In this document: positions 43,956 to 56,051 of the stretch, piece by piece | Layout: the number at the start of each line of letters is the position of its first letter | Position numbering within the stretch: the stretch's first letter is position 1 | Source of the DNA: Fragilaria crotonensis | Lineage: Eukaryota; Bacillariophyta; Fragilariophyceae; Fragilariales; Fragilariaceae | Length of the DNA: 64,000 bases | NCBI GenBank assembly: GCA_022925895.1 | Contig: JAKSYS010000081.1 | Location: forward strand, 69,501 to 133,500 | Direction: 5' to 3' | The notes under the pieces: generated by a model | What the model was told of the DNA's origin: nothing | What the model saw: the letters and a program-made list of their open reading frames with translations, nothing else | Databases searched by the model: none | Program-made: the position numbers and the translations under genes

Positions 43956-44525
43956 TGATGTGAGGTATTCAAATTGTCAGAGATGCTAACGGTGAACTTG
44001 TACTTCGCCTTCCGGAAAACGATCGTTTTGTCCGACTCGAAAATTGGCGCGAGAAAAGATAACGGACTTCCTTCGGTGTTGCAGTTGGGCGTCTGACGTC
44101 TGACCGTACCCTGGTACTGATTTAATCCCGTGGGAAGGAATGTGAATCATGAATGACGTCACTTGTATCTTTGGTGAAAACCGGCTGACGTACGGACAGC
44201 ATAAACTGAAACTCGAGTGACGAGCGCACAATTCTTTGTTTAACATCTATGACCAGGGGTGCTAAATTTAGGCGATCTGGCCGGAGCGCCTACCAGCGCC
44301 TAAAAAAGTTTTATTTAGGCGCTCTGCCGATGTCTAATTTAGACGCTGGGGTTAGGGGTTAAGGGTACGGTACAGTGCCACTATGCCAGTACTACTCGGA
44401 GTACAAGCAAGACATACAAGCAAGACCACAGTAGTTCCTTATTGTGCCATACTAGTTCCGGCTACTGGTTACAGTAATAGTGTCTACTGTATATATTAAT
44501 ATATTCAGCCTTAATACCTGTATCT
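43956..44525. other. Upstream region of the KNL1-like gene
   Basis: No gene. It should include the promoter. A small region has TTAGGCG/TTTAGGCGCTCTG short repeats (44265-44345) and GGGGTTAGGGGTTAAGGG (44349-44366), which is telomere-like. The truncated copia begins on the left-hand side of 44530. Confidence 0.4.
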
Positions 44526-44529
44526 TCTT

Positions 44530-47500
44530 TGAGGCTAACCCATGTGGTGCTCAAATCCTTCCATTGGACGAGCATTTCCCAGCCGAGCGTGGTCTCACAT
44601 CACCTGCGAGTCCCCAGCCATGCGCGTTGTGATGAATGCGTCTTGTTGCAGGACTTGTTTCCCGGTCGTCCGGTAATCGATTATTTCTTGGAACAGTATG
44701 TGGCGATTCCCTCCGTCGTCGATCTGCGCGAATAGGTTTTCCGCGCTTGCGTTCGCCGCTAATGACGCCTTGTACCCATCCTGAAATTCCACTTCGTACT
44801 CTCGGGAATCCAATATCGGGTTGTCGTTGGCCGTGCCGATTGGCAGGCCGTCTTTGTCTCTCAAACACTTGACGACGCGTGCGAGTTGGACTTCTCCACC
44901 GTCACGGGGCAGCGCGAGTTCCATATTTAGGTATGTATCGTCGAAGGCGTCTGGAGTAAAATCCTGATCAGCCTCCCTGACGTTTGGGTCATTTATGGTA
45001 TGCCCAAACTCTTGGACGAACTCTGCATCATAGGCAGGGTCATCCCAATCATCGATGGCAACAACATGGTGTCCCATCTCGTCTTGTGCCACGAGGTCAT
45101 TGCCACCGATACGTTCTGTGATCAGTGCCGTGAAGTTCTTCATGCGTGCTTCATTTTCACTGGTCTTCGTCTCCAAGTTCGTGACCCTTTGCACCGTGGT
45201 TCGCGATAGGACTTTACCTGTGCTAGTCAGCACCCAGAATGACATTAAAGTGCCGATGCGATGCGACACTCCGAGCCATCGTCCGATTTTTGTTTCGCCT
45301 AATCCGGCATTTTCTCGGTACCATATCCAGTCGTAGAACCCAAAGTCCAAGTATTCCGATATATCCACTGCCTCGCCGGTGATACGTTCCAGTGGGCACC
45401 TGCCCTCCAGTCCCCGCGAGCGATTAGATGCTCGGTTCTGGATGTCACACACCCACTGCAAGCCATAGTCCCACAGTCGCTGCGGTACATTCTTTTGCAC
45501 CATGACCCGAAACCATTTCTTCCGAATCTCTCGGTTCACGCCTTCTGCGAAGTTATGGTTTGGTCGGTATGGTTCTGTTATGTGATGATCGATCGCATAC
45601 TTCCGCACGTTTGTCATGAACTCCGTTTTGCGACCACACTGTTCTTGCGAACCATCGAATGTCAACTTCTCTGGCCGACCGTATTCATTTATAAACTGCC
45701 GCAGCGCGTCCCCAGCCTCTGATTTTGAGTGTAGTGGGAAGGCGGTTGCGAAGAAATCCTTGTTTGCAAAGATCTGAGCATATCGATTTCCATTTATCGA
45801 CTCATCGGCCGTCCATGGTATCCGTGTAGAATTCACCTCGGAGTAGTGGTTTCTTGAAGACGCGGTCAGCTCGATATATTTGACTAAGGGGGAGTACCGC
45901 CGACCTCGTGACATTTTGTGTTGTGACTTTGATAGTCTCTCGAGCTTGTGCCAATCCGATGAACCATCTTTCGCTCAGCTCTTGGGCTGTGACCATCGAA
46001 TGTCGTTTTGACGTCGCGAATGTTTTTGGCATTGGTACGTCGGGAGCTGCGTGTTCGCCATCAACGTTGACGGTTGCGATCAGCCGTTCTGTTACAACAC
46101 ACGATATGGATTGTGCGTCAAAATTGTAAGTGGACATGTCAAAATCCACATCAAAATCCACATTGACGTTGATTTGGCTCATGCCGTATTGTCCCTCCTC
46201 GCCGTGATGTGCAGTATTCGGAAACTGTATGTCACGGGGATTCCACTCGGCAGCAAGAGGACAGAGTGATATGTGGGCATGTTTCAAGCTCGTGGCTTGT
46301 GGGTGTTCGCGAATCAAAGAAGATGACAGTTCCATCTGCTTTCATAGGGAATTGAAACTCATGCCCGCATATGGGTTGTCTTGAACGCTGACGCCAAAGG
46401 CACGCATTTGGTTTGGGTTGATTAGTGAATGGTCTAGTAGGATGTCGCCCATCCATATGGCCTCATTGAAGACCAAGATGTATGTCAAGCCCGTGTGGTC
46501 ACTGGTGACTACCTTCGCTCCGGTCACGATGGGAACATCGATGATTGGTTGGTACGTGTCCGCATAGGGTGACACATCGCACTCGCGGCTGGTATATTGC
46601 AATATAATTGCATTGCTACCAAGAACGATTGTGTCGGCGTGCGAGTCAAGCTCCATGCGACCGTCGGTAACAACATTATGCTTTGCCTTGTTTTGCTGTT
46701 TGTTCTTGCGGATAGACGACGTACGCCTATTTCTTGTAGTATTGGCCGAGACCACAGTTGTCCTTGAAAACGTAACAATCTTTTTAGATTGGGATGTAGT
46801 TGCAATAAGCAATCTATTAACTGTGGAAACGGAAGCAGAACGTCATTCCTTTCGGGATTTCTTGCTGTTGCGACCGCCGAAGGCGTCGCCAGCGTTACCC
46901 GGGACACTCGAGTCGTCTGTGGCAGAGGTATCGTCGTCTCTGTTTGCTTTAGCCAGCTTAGCTAAGCGCAGCTACGGTTCTTTTGAGATCCGCGATCTGG
47001 GATTTGACGTCCGCCACCTTTCTTTTGGTTGGCGTGCCAGAGGTTCCTTTGGCTTTGTTGGTTTTCCTGGTTGCCATGACGGTCTCTTTATCCGTACCAG
47101 ACATCTTGTCCCAGTCTGAGTAATACCCAGTCCAGATACTGCCGTCTGGCATATGGATACCCTTGCGTTTAGACGAGGGTCCACCGCCGGCTCCGCCGCC
47201 ACGGATGCGCTTGGCTTTGTGCTTCGTGTCGGCTGCGGAGACCTTCCTGGTGAGGTGACTGTCTGGTAATTCAGACACCATCGCCGCCAGGTGATTGGCA
47301 CATTCGGTGAACGTGACCGAATCCAACTGAGCTTGAATCCGCAAGGCACTCACTGCATTCTGAAGTGCAGGGTGCTGGATTTTCTTGAGTAGCATTCGAA
47401 CCTTCGCCTGTTCCGTGACGGCCTCTCCTTCTTCCTCAAACATGTTGAACATCTTCTGGAGCTTATCCAAGAAGGAGGAGAAAGAGAGCGACATTTCATG

Positions 47501-48316
47501 TTTGTAATAAAGATTGTCGCGGTAGCCTTCAGCTTGAGTAATGCGTCGGGTAGTAGTCCCTTCGCCACTGTAGTGTGCACGGAGCATGATCATGTTGTCG
47601 CGACCGCTCTGTTTTGGGGCAACTTTGTTGATCCATTGTTCCGCGCTCTCCGATTGGAGGAAGCTTTTCAGAAGTTGGTGAACCTTCCTGGCATCACCTT
47701 GGAAGTTGGGCCCTTTCATGGGAGCGCATGCGATGGTTCGTTGAAACTGAGATACTCAATCGCACGATCAGGTTCTTCTGCTTCCCGGATTACGTGGGAC
47801 AGTGGGATGCCGTTCACCCCCGGGATCGTGGAGAGGTAGCTAGTTCGCAAAAGCGGGTTCCCATTCCGGCCACTTTCGCTCATCTTTGAACTTGCCGGGG
47901 TCAGCCGCCTTGCTTACTGTGTCCGACTGATCCTTTTCAATCTTACGAACGTCGGCTTGTTGGGAGGCTTCGTCTAAGATGATCTTGAATTGGTCTGCAT
48001 CATCGATCCCTTCGAGCGAGGGTTGTTCTCCGACACGTCCAAAGTCCTGAACCCAGTGGATTAATCCAATCATGTATCGGATACGACGGAGTCCAAAGAT
48101 GGCTCTTCCGTCAGTGGCAGTACGCCTACTGTAGGACTCCGCGAGATCGCGAATGTCCTTTTCTTTCATCGTTGCCAAATCGGCAAACGTGTCAAAGCCT
48201 TCGTCCCTGATACGGGTACGTGTGGCAACTTGATCGAATCCAATCCACCCGAGGATTGTATCCATCACAGTTGTTGGTGCCTCGCCGGCAACTTCGATGA
48301 GTTCTTCAATATCCAT
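44530..48316 (-). pseudogene. copia element truncated after integrase (Gag-PR-INT only)
   Basis: Minus-strand order: Gag (ATG 48316; frames 48316-47840 and 47719-46958, joined by two frameshifts); protease with ELDSHADTIVLG (46812-46342); GAG-pre-integrase with LSERWFIGLAQARETI (46335-45802); integrase core with DGSQEQCG and NFAEGVNREIRKKWF (45750-45530); and a C-terminal segment ending IIDYRTTGKQVLQQ, then WEMLVQWKD in another frame to 44530. The DSHAD protease and this integrase differ from the 2-9 kb copia, so it is a different lineage. RT, RNase H and the 3' LTR are absent, and the element is broken next to the KNL1-like gene. Frames are otherwise long and open, so decay is moderate. Confidence 0.85.
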
Positions 48317-48984
48317 CTTGCTTCTCTCTGTATGATAGAGTTGTACACAGGTGAGTGATTAGGTCATCACGACAACGCGCTTCATATGGTTGGGTGATCA
48401 GCCCCTCCCTTTGTTTCTTCTTCGCCGCAATGTGACAAGCGTCATCATTGGACAATCCCATGTCGGCATCGCGTCGCGAATGGTGTCATGTGATCATGGG
48501 ATATTTATTCTGCTTCTCTTGTTATTGTTCTATAGCCATTGGGTCTGATAAACCGTACAAAATCTACTACTACGGTACAATCTCATGGATTACCGCCGTG
48601 CTCATGGGCACTTGTAGACTAGAACTTACACAACTGGTTGTTACAACAAAAGAGTGAGATCCGATCATTCGGATCCCTGCATACTTAGATCTTACTCATA
48701 CATATGTGTGTATCACTGCACGACGACCATATATTCACTTGGATATACGTGTCGGGTCGTCATGCATTTACATCGCCGTATTGTTGACTCGCCACTCATA
48801 GTTGGGTACGGTGCACCTCATACTGTATACGGCAATATTTGTTTGTAACCCCCTGGAAGGTCCGGCCCAAGCACGTTTCAGCCGTTAAGTTTGTGACCGT
48901 CGTCAGATATGCGTCAGAGATTTTCCAAATTGTATGTATTGCGAGATTTGTAGCTCGATTGGTCGATGCAAACGAGCCGGCAAG
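48317..48984. other. 5' region of the truncated copia and flank
   Basis: It presumably contains the 5' leader and 5' LTR, but without a second copy the LTR bounds cannot be set. No other gene is seen. Confidence 0.4.
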
Positions 48985-49280
48985 GTTTTCTCCTCGTAAG
49001 TAAAATATTGCTGACCGTCAGTAAAAAATTGCTGACCGACAGTAAATATTTACTGACCGTCAGCAAAGAATTGCTGACCGTCAGTAAATCTGATTTGTCT
49101 TTAAGAAGCTTTCGTCGTGGACACATGGTATGTTCTTACGTCAGTAATTTCTTCTGGCCGTCAGCAATTTCTTTCTGACCGTCAGCAATTTTTTACTGAC
49201 CGTCAGCAAATTTTAACTGACCGTAAGTAAATTTTTACTGACCGTCATCAATTTTTCACTGACCGTCAGTAATTTTACAC
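48985..49280. repeat. Tandem array of CTGACCGTCAG units
   Basis: More than ten copies of a ~18-21-bp unit (TGCTGACCGTCAGTAAAT), interrupted by about 60 bp at 49090-49135. The core CTGAC-C-GTCAG is self-complementary around one base. The small plus-strand frame over it is just the repeat read through. Confidence 0.9.
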
Positions 49281-49384
49281 TTTGCGCCATTCACATGATA
49301 ATAGCGCCAGCCTATGCTTCACGTTGCGTCACCAAGACTCAGAATGGAAGCGATTTTCACCTCCAGGAAGGTCCGGCTTCCAGA

Positions 49385-49408
49385 AGCCTTTGGCTTAAGC
49401 CAAAGGCT
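49385..49408. repeat. 24-nt perfect palindrome
   Basis: AGCCTTTGGCTTAAGCCAAAGGCT, centred on GGCTTAAGCC (arms of 12). It is related to the 40-nt palindrome at 49626. Confidence 0.9.
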
Positions 49409-49625
49409 CCACACGTTTTCATATTATTGGAAGCTCGTCATCAAAGGTCTTACTTACGGCTTTTCACCTTCAAATAGACAGTGTCATGTCGAACTTAGAG
49501 ACTTGAATATATGGTACGCATATGACGATGACCCCTCATTATGTCGTTTCCTTTATAACGAGTTCCCATAGGAATAAAACACGTTCCTTGATTAGCTCGG
49601 CGAAGCCATTTGCTTAAGCCATTGA

Positions 49626-49665
49626 CTTCCAGAAGCCATTGGCTTAAGCCAATGGCTTCTGGAAG
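49626..49665. repeat. 40-nt perfect palindrome
   Basis: The arm CTTCCAGAAGCCATTGGCTT is followed at once by its exact reverse complement, with no spacer. Flanks carry further AGCCATTGGCTTAAG-like half copies (49600-49625 and 49666-49680). Confidence 0.95.
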
Positions 49666-49689
49666 CCAAAGGCTTTTGGACATATCCCT

Positions 49690-50327
49690 ACTAAGTAGTT
49701 TAACCACCTTATTTAAACCGTCGTCAGAGAAGTCATATCCGCTACCATTACTTAAGTTCAAATACAAATGCTTGTTGTTAATTAAAAAGGATCATGAGCT
49801 CACCGTTCCGATTTATGTCAGAAGTGGATTTATTTAGCTTTTGTTTTGAAGGAATCGCACGTACAGAATTTGTGATGACAAATGTACGATACGGTAGAAA
49901 AGCCAGACTTCCGGAACCTCCAGGCTCCAGGGTATCACGTGTTTTCGTCTTATTCACGATTCCCTAGGTATGGCCGGACCTTCCTGGTGAATACTAACCT
50001 TCGACCTCCTTCGAAATGCTTCGGAATACTCCAGTACGTCGTACAGTATACAGTATACTGTGAACCTTGTGTATGCATACTCCGAGGGCGGAGTGCACTG
50101 TATTTATACACTACTGTATCATAAAGTAAAACTCGGTACAAGTATCTGGCTACGAGCTACGAACAAATATACCAGATACGACGTATTATTACCAGCTACT
50201 AGAACTACAAACTTTTATGTACACACACCGCAGTCAGGCGATATGTCGCAAAAGCTTGTCGCCATAACGACGCATAATATCGACTACCACCAGTTGTCAC
50301 CAACCTGCTGAGGTCTGTCGTCATATC
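49690..50327. other. Upstream region of Rpn7
   Basis: No gene is recognised. GTACAGTATACAGTATACTG (about 50040-50060) is palindrome-rich. The last few hundred bases should hold the Rpn7 promoter. Confidence 0.4.
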
Positions 50328-51643
50328 ATGGGTGTGAATGCAATGGAAGTTGATTCTCCGGCGCCGAGACTCGAGACTCTTAGGAAGGAGCCGTCGCCTG
50401 GTCAACCGTCGGCGTCTGCTGAAACGGCCTCGAAGTATCCTAAAATGGATCTGGCGCAGCGGATCCACAAGCTTCTCATGGTTTCCTCTGGAAAGCTGGG
50501 AGGTGATATTTCGCAGATGATGGAAGAAGTCAAGAAGGAGATTCTCGATGAGCTTGAGAATCCATCTCTTTATCGTGCGTTACAGGGTGCCCTCGGCTGG
50601 GGACCGGTCGACAATTTGGACCAGATTGACGAGAAACATTCAGCAACACTCAAAAGCCTGGAGGAGAAGGTCGACGACGCCAAAGAAAATGCTGGAGACA
50701 TGGAAGTTTTGGATGCAAGGCTAGAAATCGCCAGATTTGCTGCCAAGTCCTGCGGTAAGGACGTGGCATTGCAAATGTACAGCAAGGTTTTGGATTTACC
50801 AAAGCTTTCCACTGGAAAGACCATTGACGCGTTAATGGAATGTGCCCGCGTTGCGTCGTTCCATGGAGATCTCAAGAAGAATGCAACCTTGATCGAACGG
50901 GTGAGTGCGCGTGTGATATTCTATTATTTTACGCGTAAATCCTGTCTCACATCGTCTCGTAGGCGTCGAGGTTGGCTCACGATGGTGGAGACTGGGATCG
51001 CCGTAATCGATTGAAAGTGTACAGCGCTCTTTCCAAGCTCCTAGCTCGTGATGTCAAGGACGCGGCAGAACTCTTGGTGGATTGCATCGCGACCTTTTCA
51101 TGCAATGAGCTTTGTTCGTACCCTGAGTTTCTTGTGTACACAATCCTTTCGAATATTCTGCATTTGCCACGCCCTGATCTCAAATCGAAGATGATCGACG
51201 GACCTGAAATCCTAACAGTTGAGAAGGAAATTCCCGAGGTTATCAAGTTGATCAACGCATTGTATGACTGCGATTACAAGGCATATCTCCTCGCGATGGT
51301 CGATGTTCACTCTGTGCTTGTTGCTGATCGCTTTTTACAGCCTCATGCTGGCTTCCTGATGCGAGAGCTGCACGTTCTGGGATACAAACAGTTCTTGGAC
51401 TCATACAAATCTGTGACTCTCGATTCTATGGCGGCGTCGTTTGGTGTAACCGTCAAGTATCTTGATCTTCAATTGAGTCGATTCATTGCCGCTGGACGAT
51501 TGACGGCGAAGATTGACAAATACGGAGGAGTAGTTGAGACGAACAGGCCCGATCTCAAAAATGCGCAATACCGAGACATGATTCAGGAAGGCGATCTTCT
51601 GTTGAACAGAATTCAAAAGTTGGCTCGGGTTGTGGATTTGTAG
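50328..51643 (+). CDS. RPN7: 26S proteasome lid subunit Rpn7 (PSMD6)
   Basis: Two exons, 50328-50900 and 50963-51643, with a 62-nt GT-AG intron (GTGAGT..TCGTAG) that restores GG-phase exactly (IER joined to ASRLAHDGGDWDRRNR); 417 residues. Rpn7 is a PCI-domain scaffold of the 19S regulatory particle lid, acting in cytosol and nucleus. The central helical repeats include VLDARLEIARFAAKS and the hallmark GGDWDRRNRLKVY. The C-terminal PCI winged helix spans about residues 270-385 (SYKSVTLDSMAASFGV, RFIAAGRLTAKIDKYGG), followed by a helical tail. Length matches the family (about 390-430). Start ATG 50328 or 50343 (MEVDSP). The stop is 53 bp from the convergent bZIP stop. Confidence 0.96.
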
Positions 51644-51696
51644 TCTAAGTGTTGGTAAGATTGGCTAGGCTTCTATTTTCACGCAGCTGATTTCAC

Positions 51697-53339
51697 TCAT
51701 TCGTGGTAGGGATATAAACAGCCAATGAAGACCATTGTCGCTGGGAATTCTTTTGGGGAAGAAGGGTCCTCGTTACGACGATTCTTTCTTTGCGCGAGAG
51801 TGGATTCTTTCAGATCCCCAACCTGGACACTATGGAATGGAGGACAGGAGCATGAGGTGAGACGGTGCGGAGCGGTAAATGCCCAACCAAAAGAAACGTC
51901 CAAACTCACGGTACTCTCTAGTATGTTGGAATTGTCGTCAACCCAGAGAAGGAGCTTAACAACTTGTAATGGAGTAAGAATCTCCTGACATTTAGACATG
52001 CGATCGCTGAAAACCTTTTGTTTGTGCTCGCAAATTGACTTGAGTTTGCCAAGCAGGCGTAAACATTCTTTTAGATTTTCAGACAGGTCACGAATCTTTT
52101 GACTTTGTTCCAAAATCTTGCGCCCTTGCTGTGATGTTATCCGAAGTTCCTCTCGAAGAATTCCAGCAATCGGGTTTCGCTTGATGTCGGTGTAAAACCG
52201 CTCGTTTTGCCCAAGAGTCCACAGTCCCATCTTCGTGAAGTTCGTTGGCGCAACCAATCTAACAAGTAGATGAGCGAAACATTGCAGCAAGGTACTCGGA
52301 GAACAGAGAGAAATGCTTACCTTTGAAGTTGTTGAAGGTGAAACGTGAGTTCTTTATGACGATTGTCACCGTAGTCGGAGTACACTTCAGAAAATTGATT
52401 CAAGAGGGGATTCAACTGCTCTGGTCCAGCGCCTTCATGCATAAGCCTTTTCATTTCTTGCTCCTGAGCTTTCCTTTCTTCGTCGAATTTATTCGATTGA
52501 TTAGTAATTGTGTCCAAGTGACGCTTTAGCGTTTCGTTTTCGGCTTTGAGACTAGCCAATTTGGATTCACAGTCAGCCAGACGAGGCTTCTTCCGGCGCT
52601 TGCTATACAGTGGTGCCTTCGTATCCTTGATTGCTTCGCCCTGTGTGCGTTTACGGGTTTCTGTTACGGATGCAATTGCTGCCTCGGCGCAATCTTCAAC
52701 GTCGCAGCCCGAGGTAGGCCCATCTAGTTTCTCCGGGGAACTGTTAGCTTCATCCGAACTACCGGTGGTTGCGTGGCTCGAAGCTACCGGGCAATCCAGC
52801 TGAGACTGTGCCTGTATAAGTTGTGAGAGAGCCTGAAGACTTCGCTGGTAGCTGACTTGCTCGCCATCCCCAGAGTCTGGCACCGTATCGTTGGTATTCG
52901 CGTGACGCGACAGGGAAGATAACACGTCGGAAGGGAGGGATATCCCAAGTCGACCGGCAAGAACCGCAAACTGTGAAATCAGCAGATTTTTTTGCCCAGA
53001 CTCTTTGTCTGAGTTTCCAGAGGGATCTGTTGGATCCAGCTTTTGCGATGTGTCTGTTTCAAATAGCAACGGTCGCGAAAATGATTGCACACTCGACCCC
53101 GGATTACAATCACGCAAATCTCCGTTCTGTGAGACTCCGAAGTCCTTCAAAATATCTTTCTCCGAAATCACTCCCACATCGGAGCCTAGAAGGGTCATGA
53201 AATCTGATAATCCTGCTGGGGTCGAGTCGTCCATCATCATCATCTCATTGTAAAAAAGACTTTCTAGTAGAGCATGCTCAAGACTAGAGGAGCTTTCGCT
53301 GTTGGTGATGTCGGTATGGGATTCGTCGTTGTTAGCCAT
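51697..53339 (-). CDS. bZIP-type transcription factor with degenerate basic region
   Basis: Two exons, 53339-52321 and 52258-51697, with intron 52320-52259 (62 nt, GTAAGC..GTTAG); 526 residues, in frame. The N-terminal ~230 residues are acidic and Ser-rich. Residues about 235-290 have a Lys/Arg cluster (LYSKRRKKPRL) followed by a leucine heptad segment (LASLKAENETLKRHL), the layout of a bZIP. The invariant Asn-x7-Arg of the basic region is not evident. The C-terminal half (SEVYSDYGDNRHKELTFHL; ILTPLQVVKLLLWVDDN) matches the long conserved region I associate with a stramenopile bZIP family. DNA binding may therefore be altered or depend on a partner. It is convergent with Rpn7. Confidence 0.75.
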
Positions 53340-53755
53340 CTCCTTCGCAATTCAACGAATCAGTAAGAACGTGTGAGCGCTGTCACAATGTCACAATGAA
53401 TGCGGTCTCAACTCTCGCGACTCCTGCTTTGCTTCTCATCACACCTCACACCTCACACCTCACACTTCACACTTACGTCGTAGAACAAATCAACGTTACA
53501 ATTGATTGTATGCGTAGTACGCTAGTACATGTACAATTACCTGGTACCATGTATGGATAGTGGAGAGTGGTGCGATGGTGGGTTACTTACTAGCACTGTA
53601 CGTCCCAGTACTGGTTCCAGCCGTTTATGTGATAGGGTTCACGTTAACGGATCCTTTTCAATCGCGGATCGACATATCATATGATAGGGTCCAGGTAAAG
53701 ATCCAGTACGTGACGTCACGCGCCACGCCAACAGTACAAGTCCCCAGGAGGGATT
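53340..53755. other. bZIP upstream region
   Basis: No gene. It contains CACCTCACACCTCACAC short repeats (53440-53475) and should hold the bZIP promoter. Confidence 0.4.
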
Positions 53756-54027
53756 ATTACTTTTTGTACTTTTGTACTTTTGTTTTTCAAATGAACCCGG
53801 AAACCATGTACTTTTGTTTCCGGGGTTTGTACTTTCAAAAGTACAAAAAAAGTACAAAAAGTCAATAACATTTTCAATAACATTTTCGATGTTAGTTGAA
53901 CCCGGAGTGTACTTTTTGTACTTTTTAAAGAATTGGGGTTTCAACTTCGGGCACTCCATCTGCTTCGTCAAGCAATCATGTGCAAAAACTGACTGACTAT
54001 CGGTTGTAGTATTTCAACGCTAATAGG

Positions 54028-55912
54028 ATGGCTAACAGCAATTCAGTCCATTGGTGTGCTGCCAAGGAGCTTTGCATCTGCAAAGTTGCTGCTGCAACCA
54101 CAAGACATCTTTGTCCAGTTTGCCAAGGCTGTGTCCATGCAATTTGTGGCGAAATTTGCGAGGATGCGTCAATATTGTATCACACGACATGTTATCCGTG
54201 TTTTGCTCGGTACGAGAGGACCTTTGAAAGCCCTGAGAGCTTTCGGCGTTTTATTGCTGCAGCTGAAAAGGATGATTGTCAGGATGATGATGAGGAAGAA
54301 CAACCTGGTGGTGCATTGACATCAATTGACGAGGAGGTGGATGAGGTTGGTGCCCTATCAATCAGGCACGTCATGGACTCAGCCTTTGTGCGCGCTGATA
54401 AAGTCAAGAAGCGTCGGGAGTTTATCAAGAAACTGACGTTGGCGCAATGTGAAATTGAAAATTCCACAGCTGTCAATGGTGTTCATTATGTGAAACTTGT
54501 CTCAGTGGGTGGCATTCCGCTTACAAAGTTACTTTTGAGCAATCTGCAACTCTTTTGCGCCACTCCCAAAATTTCTGGTTATCGTCAAAAAAGAAGGAAG
54601 AAGTGTCACAACTGATTGCTGCGAGAGTCGCGTCAGACAACATTTACGCTTCAATCGGTAGACTTGGGATGACACACCCGATTGGACGCAGCAATGAAGC
54701 GCCAACCGCCGCTGGAGGTGGCAAGCCACAAAATTACCAAAGCAAAATGGTAAGGCCAAAAGCAGTCACAAAAACTGGCTCGTATTTCCGCATAATCAAT
54801 CTATGGTTTTCAGCACAGAATCGGCATTTGGTTCTGCTTACAGGAAAAAAGATGAATAGAGCAGAGTTGGATGTTGGAAGATACCGTCATAAGTCCATCT
54901 GGGACAACCTTGCGGAACAGTACAACAAGAACACTGGCATGGCAGATTGTATCAACGGAGATAACGCCTATTTGGATGTCATTCAAACCCCGCATATGCT
55001 CTATGATCTTGAAAATCCTGAGGACTTTGATAACCTTGAAGGGCGAGATGTGGCTCAATTTGTGCGATACATCACACACCAATATTACGTCACTTACAAG
55101 TCGGTTTCTGGCGATCATGCTAGATTTGAAGACAGGGTTGGAGAAAAGTCTTACCTGTTGTATTTCCACAATATGATCACAGCAACAGGAGCGGAGAATT
55201 TAGAGTCCCTGATGAAGGCAGAGTTGAATGTTAATTTTTTGCGGAATCATCAGTACCCGGCTTTCATGCAGATGATGAGACAGCTCCTCCTGTCACACCA
55301 ACAGCAAAGAAGCACCGAATGAACAGGAAGACAGGACCTCCTTCCAACACGAAGGAACAAACAGATAACGCAATCCTTCGCTACATTTCCAGGACAGAGC
55401 AACAGTACAGTACTGCTGGTGGTGGCTCGGTAACAAGTTCTCGCAGTGGTTTGAGTACTGCATCCACTGCCAAGGATGACTACATTTGAGAGAAAAAACG
55501 GATGGCCGTTGAGGTATTTGACATTGCGATGGCAAAGGAGATTACCGATGCAGTTGATACAAGCTTGAAGAAGTGGAAAGCATCACTTTTAGAACTTCGG
55601 GAGTTAAAGGAAGACGGTAACACGAGAACCGATCATCCATTCTTCATTGCAACCAAGGCTGCAGTTGACTTACACGAGTCTATATTCCATTCGTGCTTGG
55701 CTAGGGCAAATGCAAGAGCAGCGCAACAGGAGGAATGTGGGGCCGCAAAAACGAGAAACGAGGAGTCAAAAACAGAGGATGCAGAGGATGTTGAAGATAT
55801 TGAGGAAGGACCAGCAGCACACGACGACGATGTGAGTGTCAGCGAGGATGACCTCACAGATGTCAGACTTGAAACAGTCAATCTTTCCCCTGCACGGTAC
55901 AAACCACGGTAA
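54028..55912 (+). pseudogene. Harbinger-2 accessory protein (Cys-rich, SAP-like, shared domain)
   Basis: Homologue of the accessory gene of Harbinger-1, here broken by two frameshifts (near 54595 and 55270) and one TGA (55487-55489). In order: a Cys/His-rich start (CPVCQGCVHAICGEIC, then YHTTCYPCF) that could bind zinc; an acidic stretch; a SAP-like motif (LFCATPKISGYRQKRRK) split by the first frameshift; the shared domain with FRIINLWFSAQNR, DNAYLDVIQ and VRYITHQYYVTYKS; a Ser-rich linker; and a helical acidic C-terminus from 55502 (EITDAVDTSLKKWK). The zinc-like N-terminus has no clear counterpart in the Harbinger-1 protein. Function is inferred only from its conserved place beside the transposase. 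Confidence 0.7.
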
Positions 55913-56051
55913 TTGTGTTGTGGAGGTTGCCATACTTGCCATCGTGAAGCAACCACTTATGGTTACAAGTGTAACGAGGTCATTCAACAAGAATGTGATG
56001 AATGAATTTTAACGTAAATTAGTAGTACTCCTGCCATTGCTGGCTGTCATT

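Noticed and set aside
54555-55322. Taken first as an independent gene starting at ATG 54555
   Set aside because: Its N-terminus completes the SAP-like motif begun in the frame of 54028-54615, so it is the frameshifted continuation of one accessory gene.
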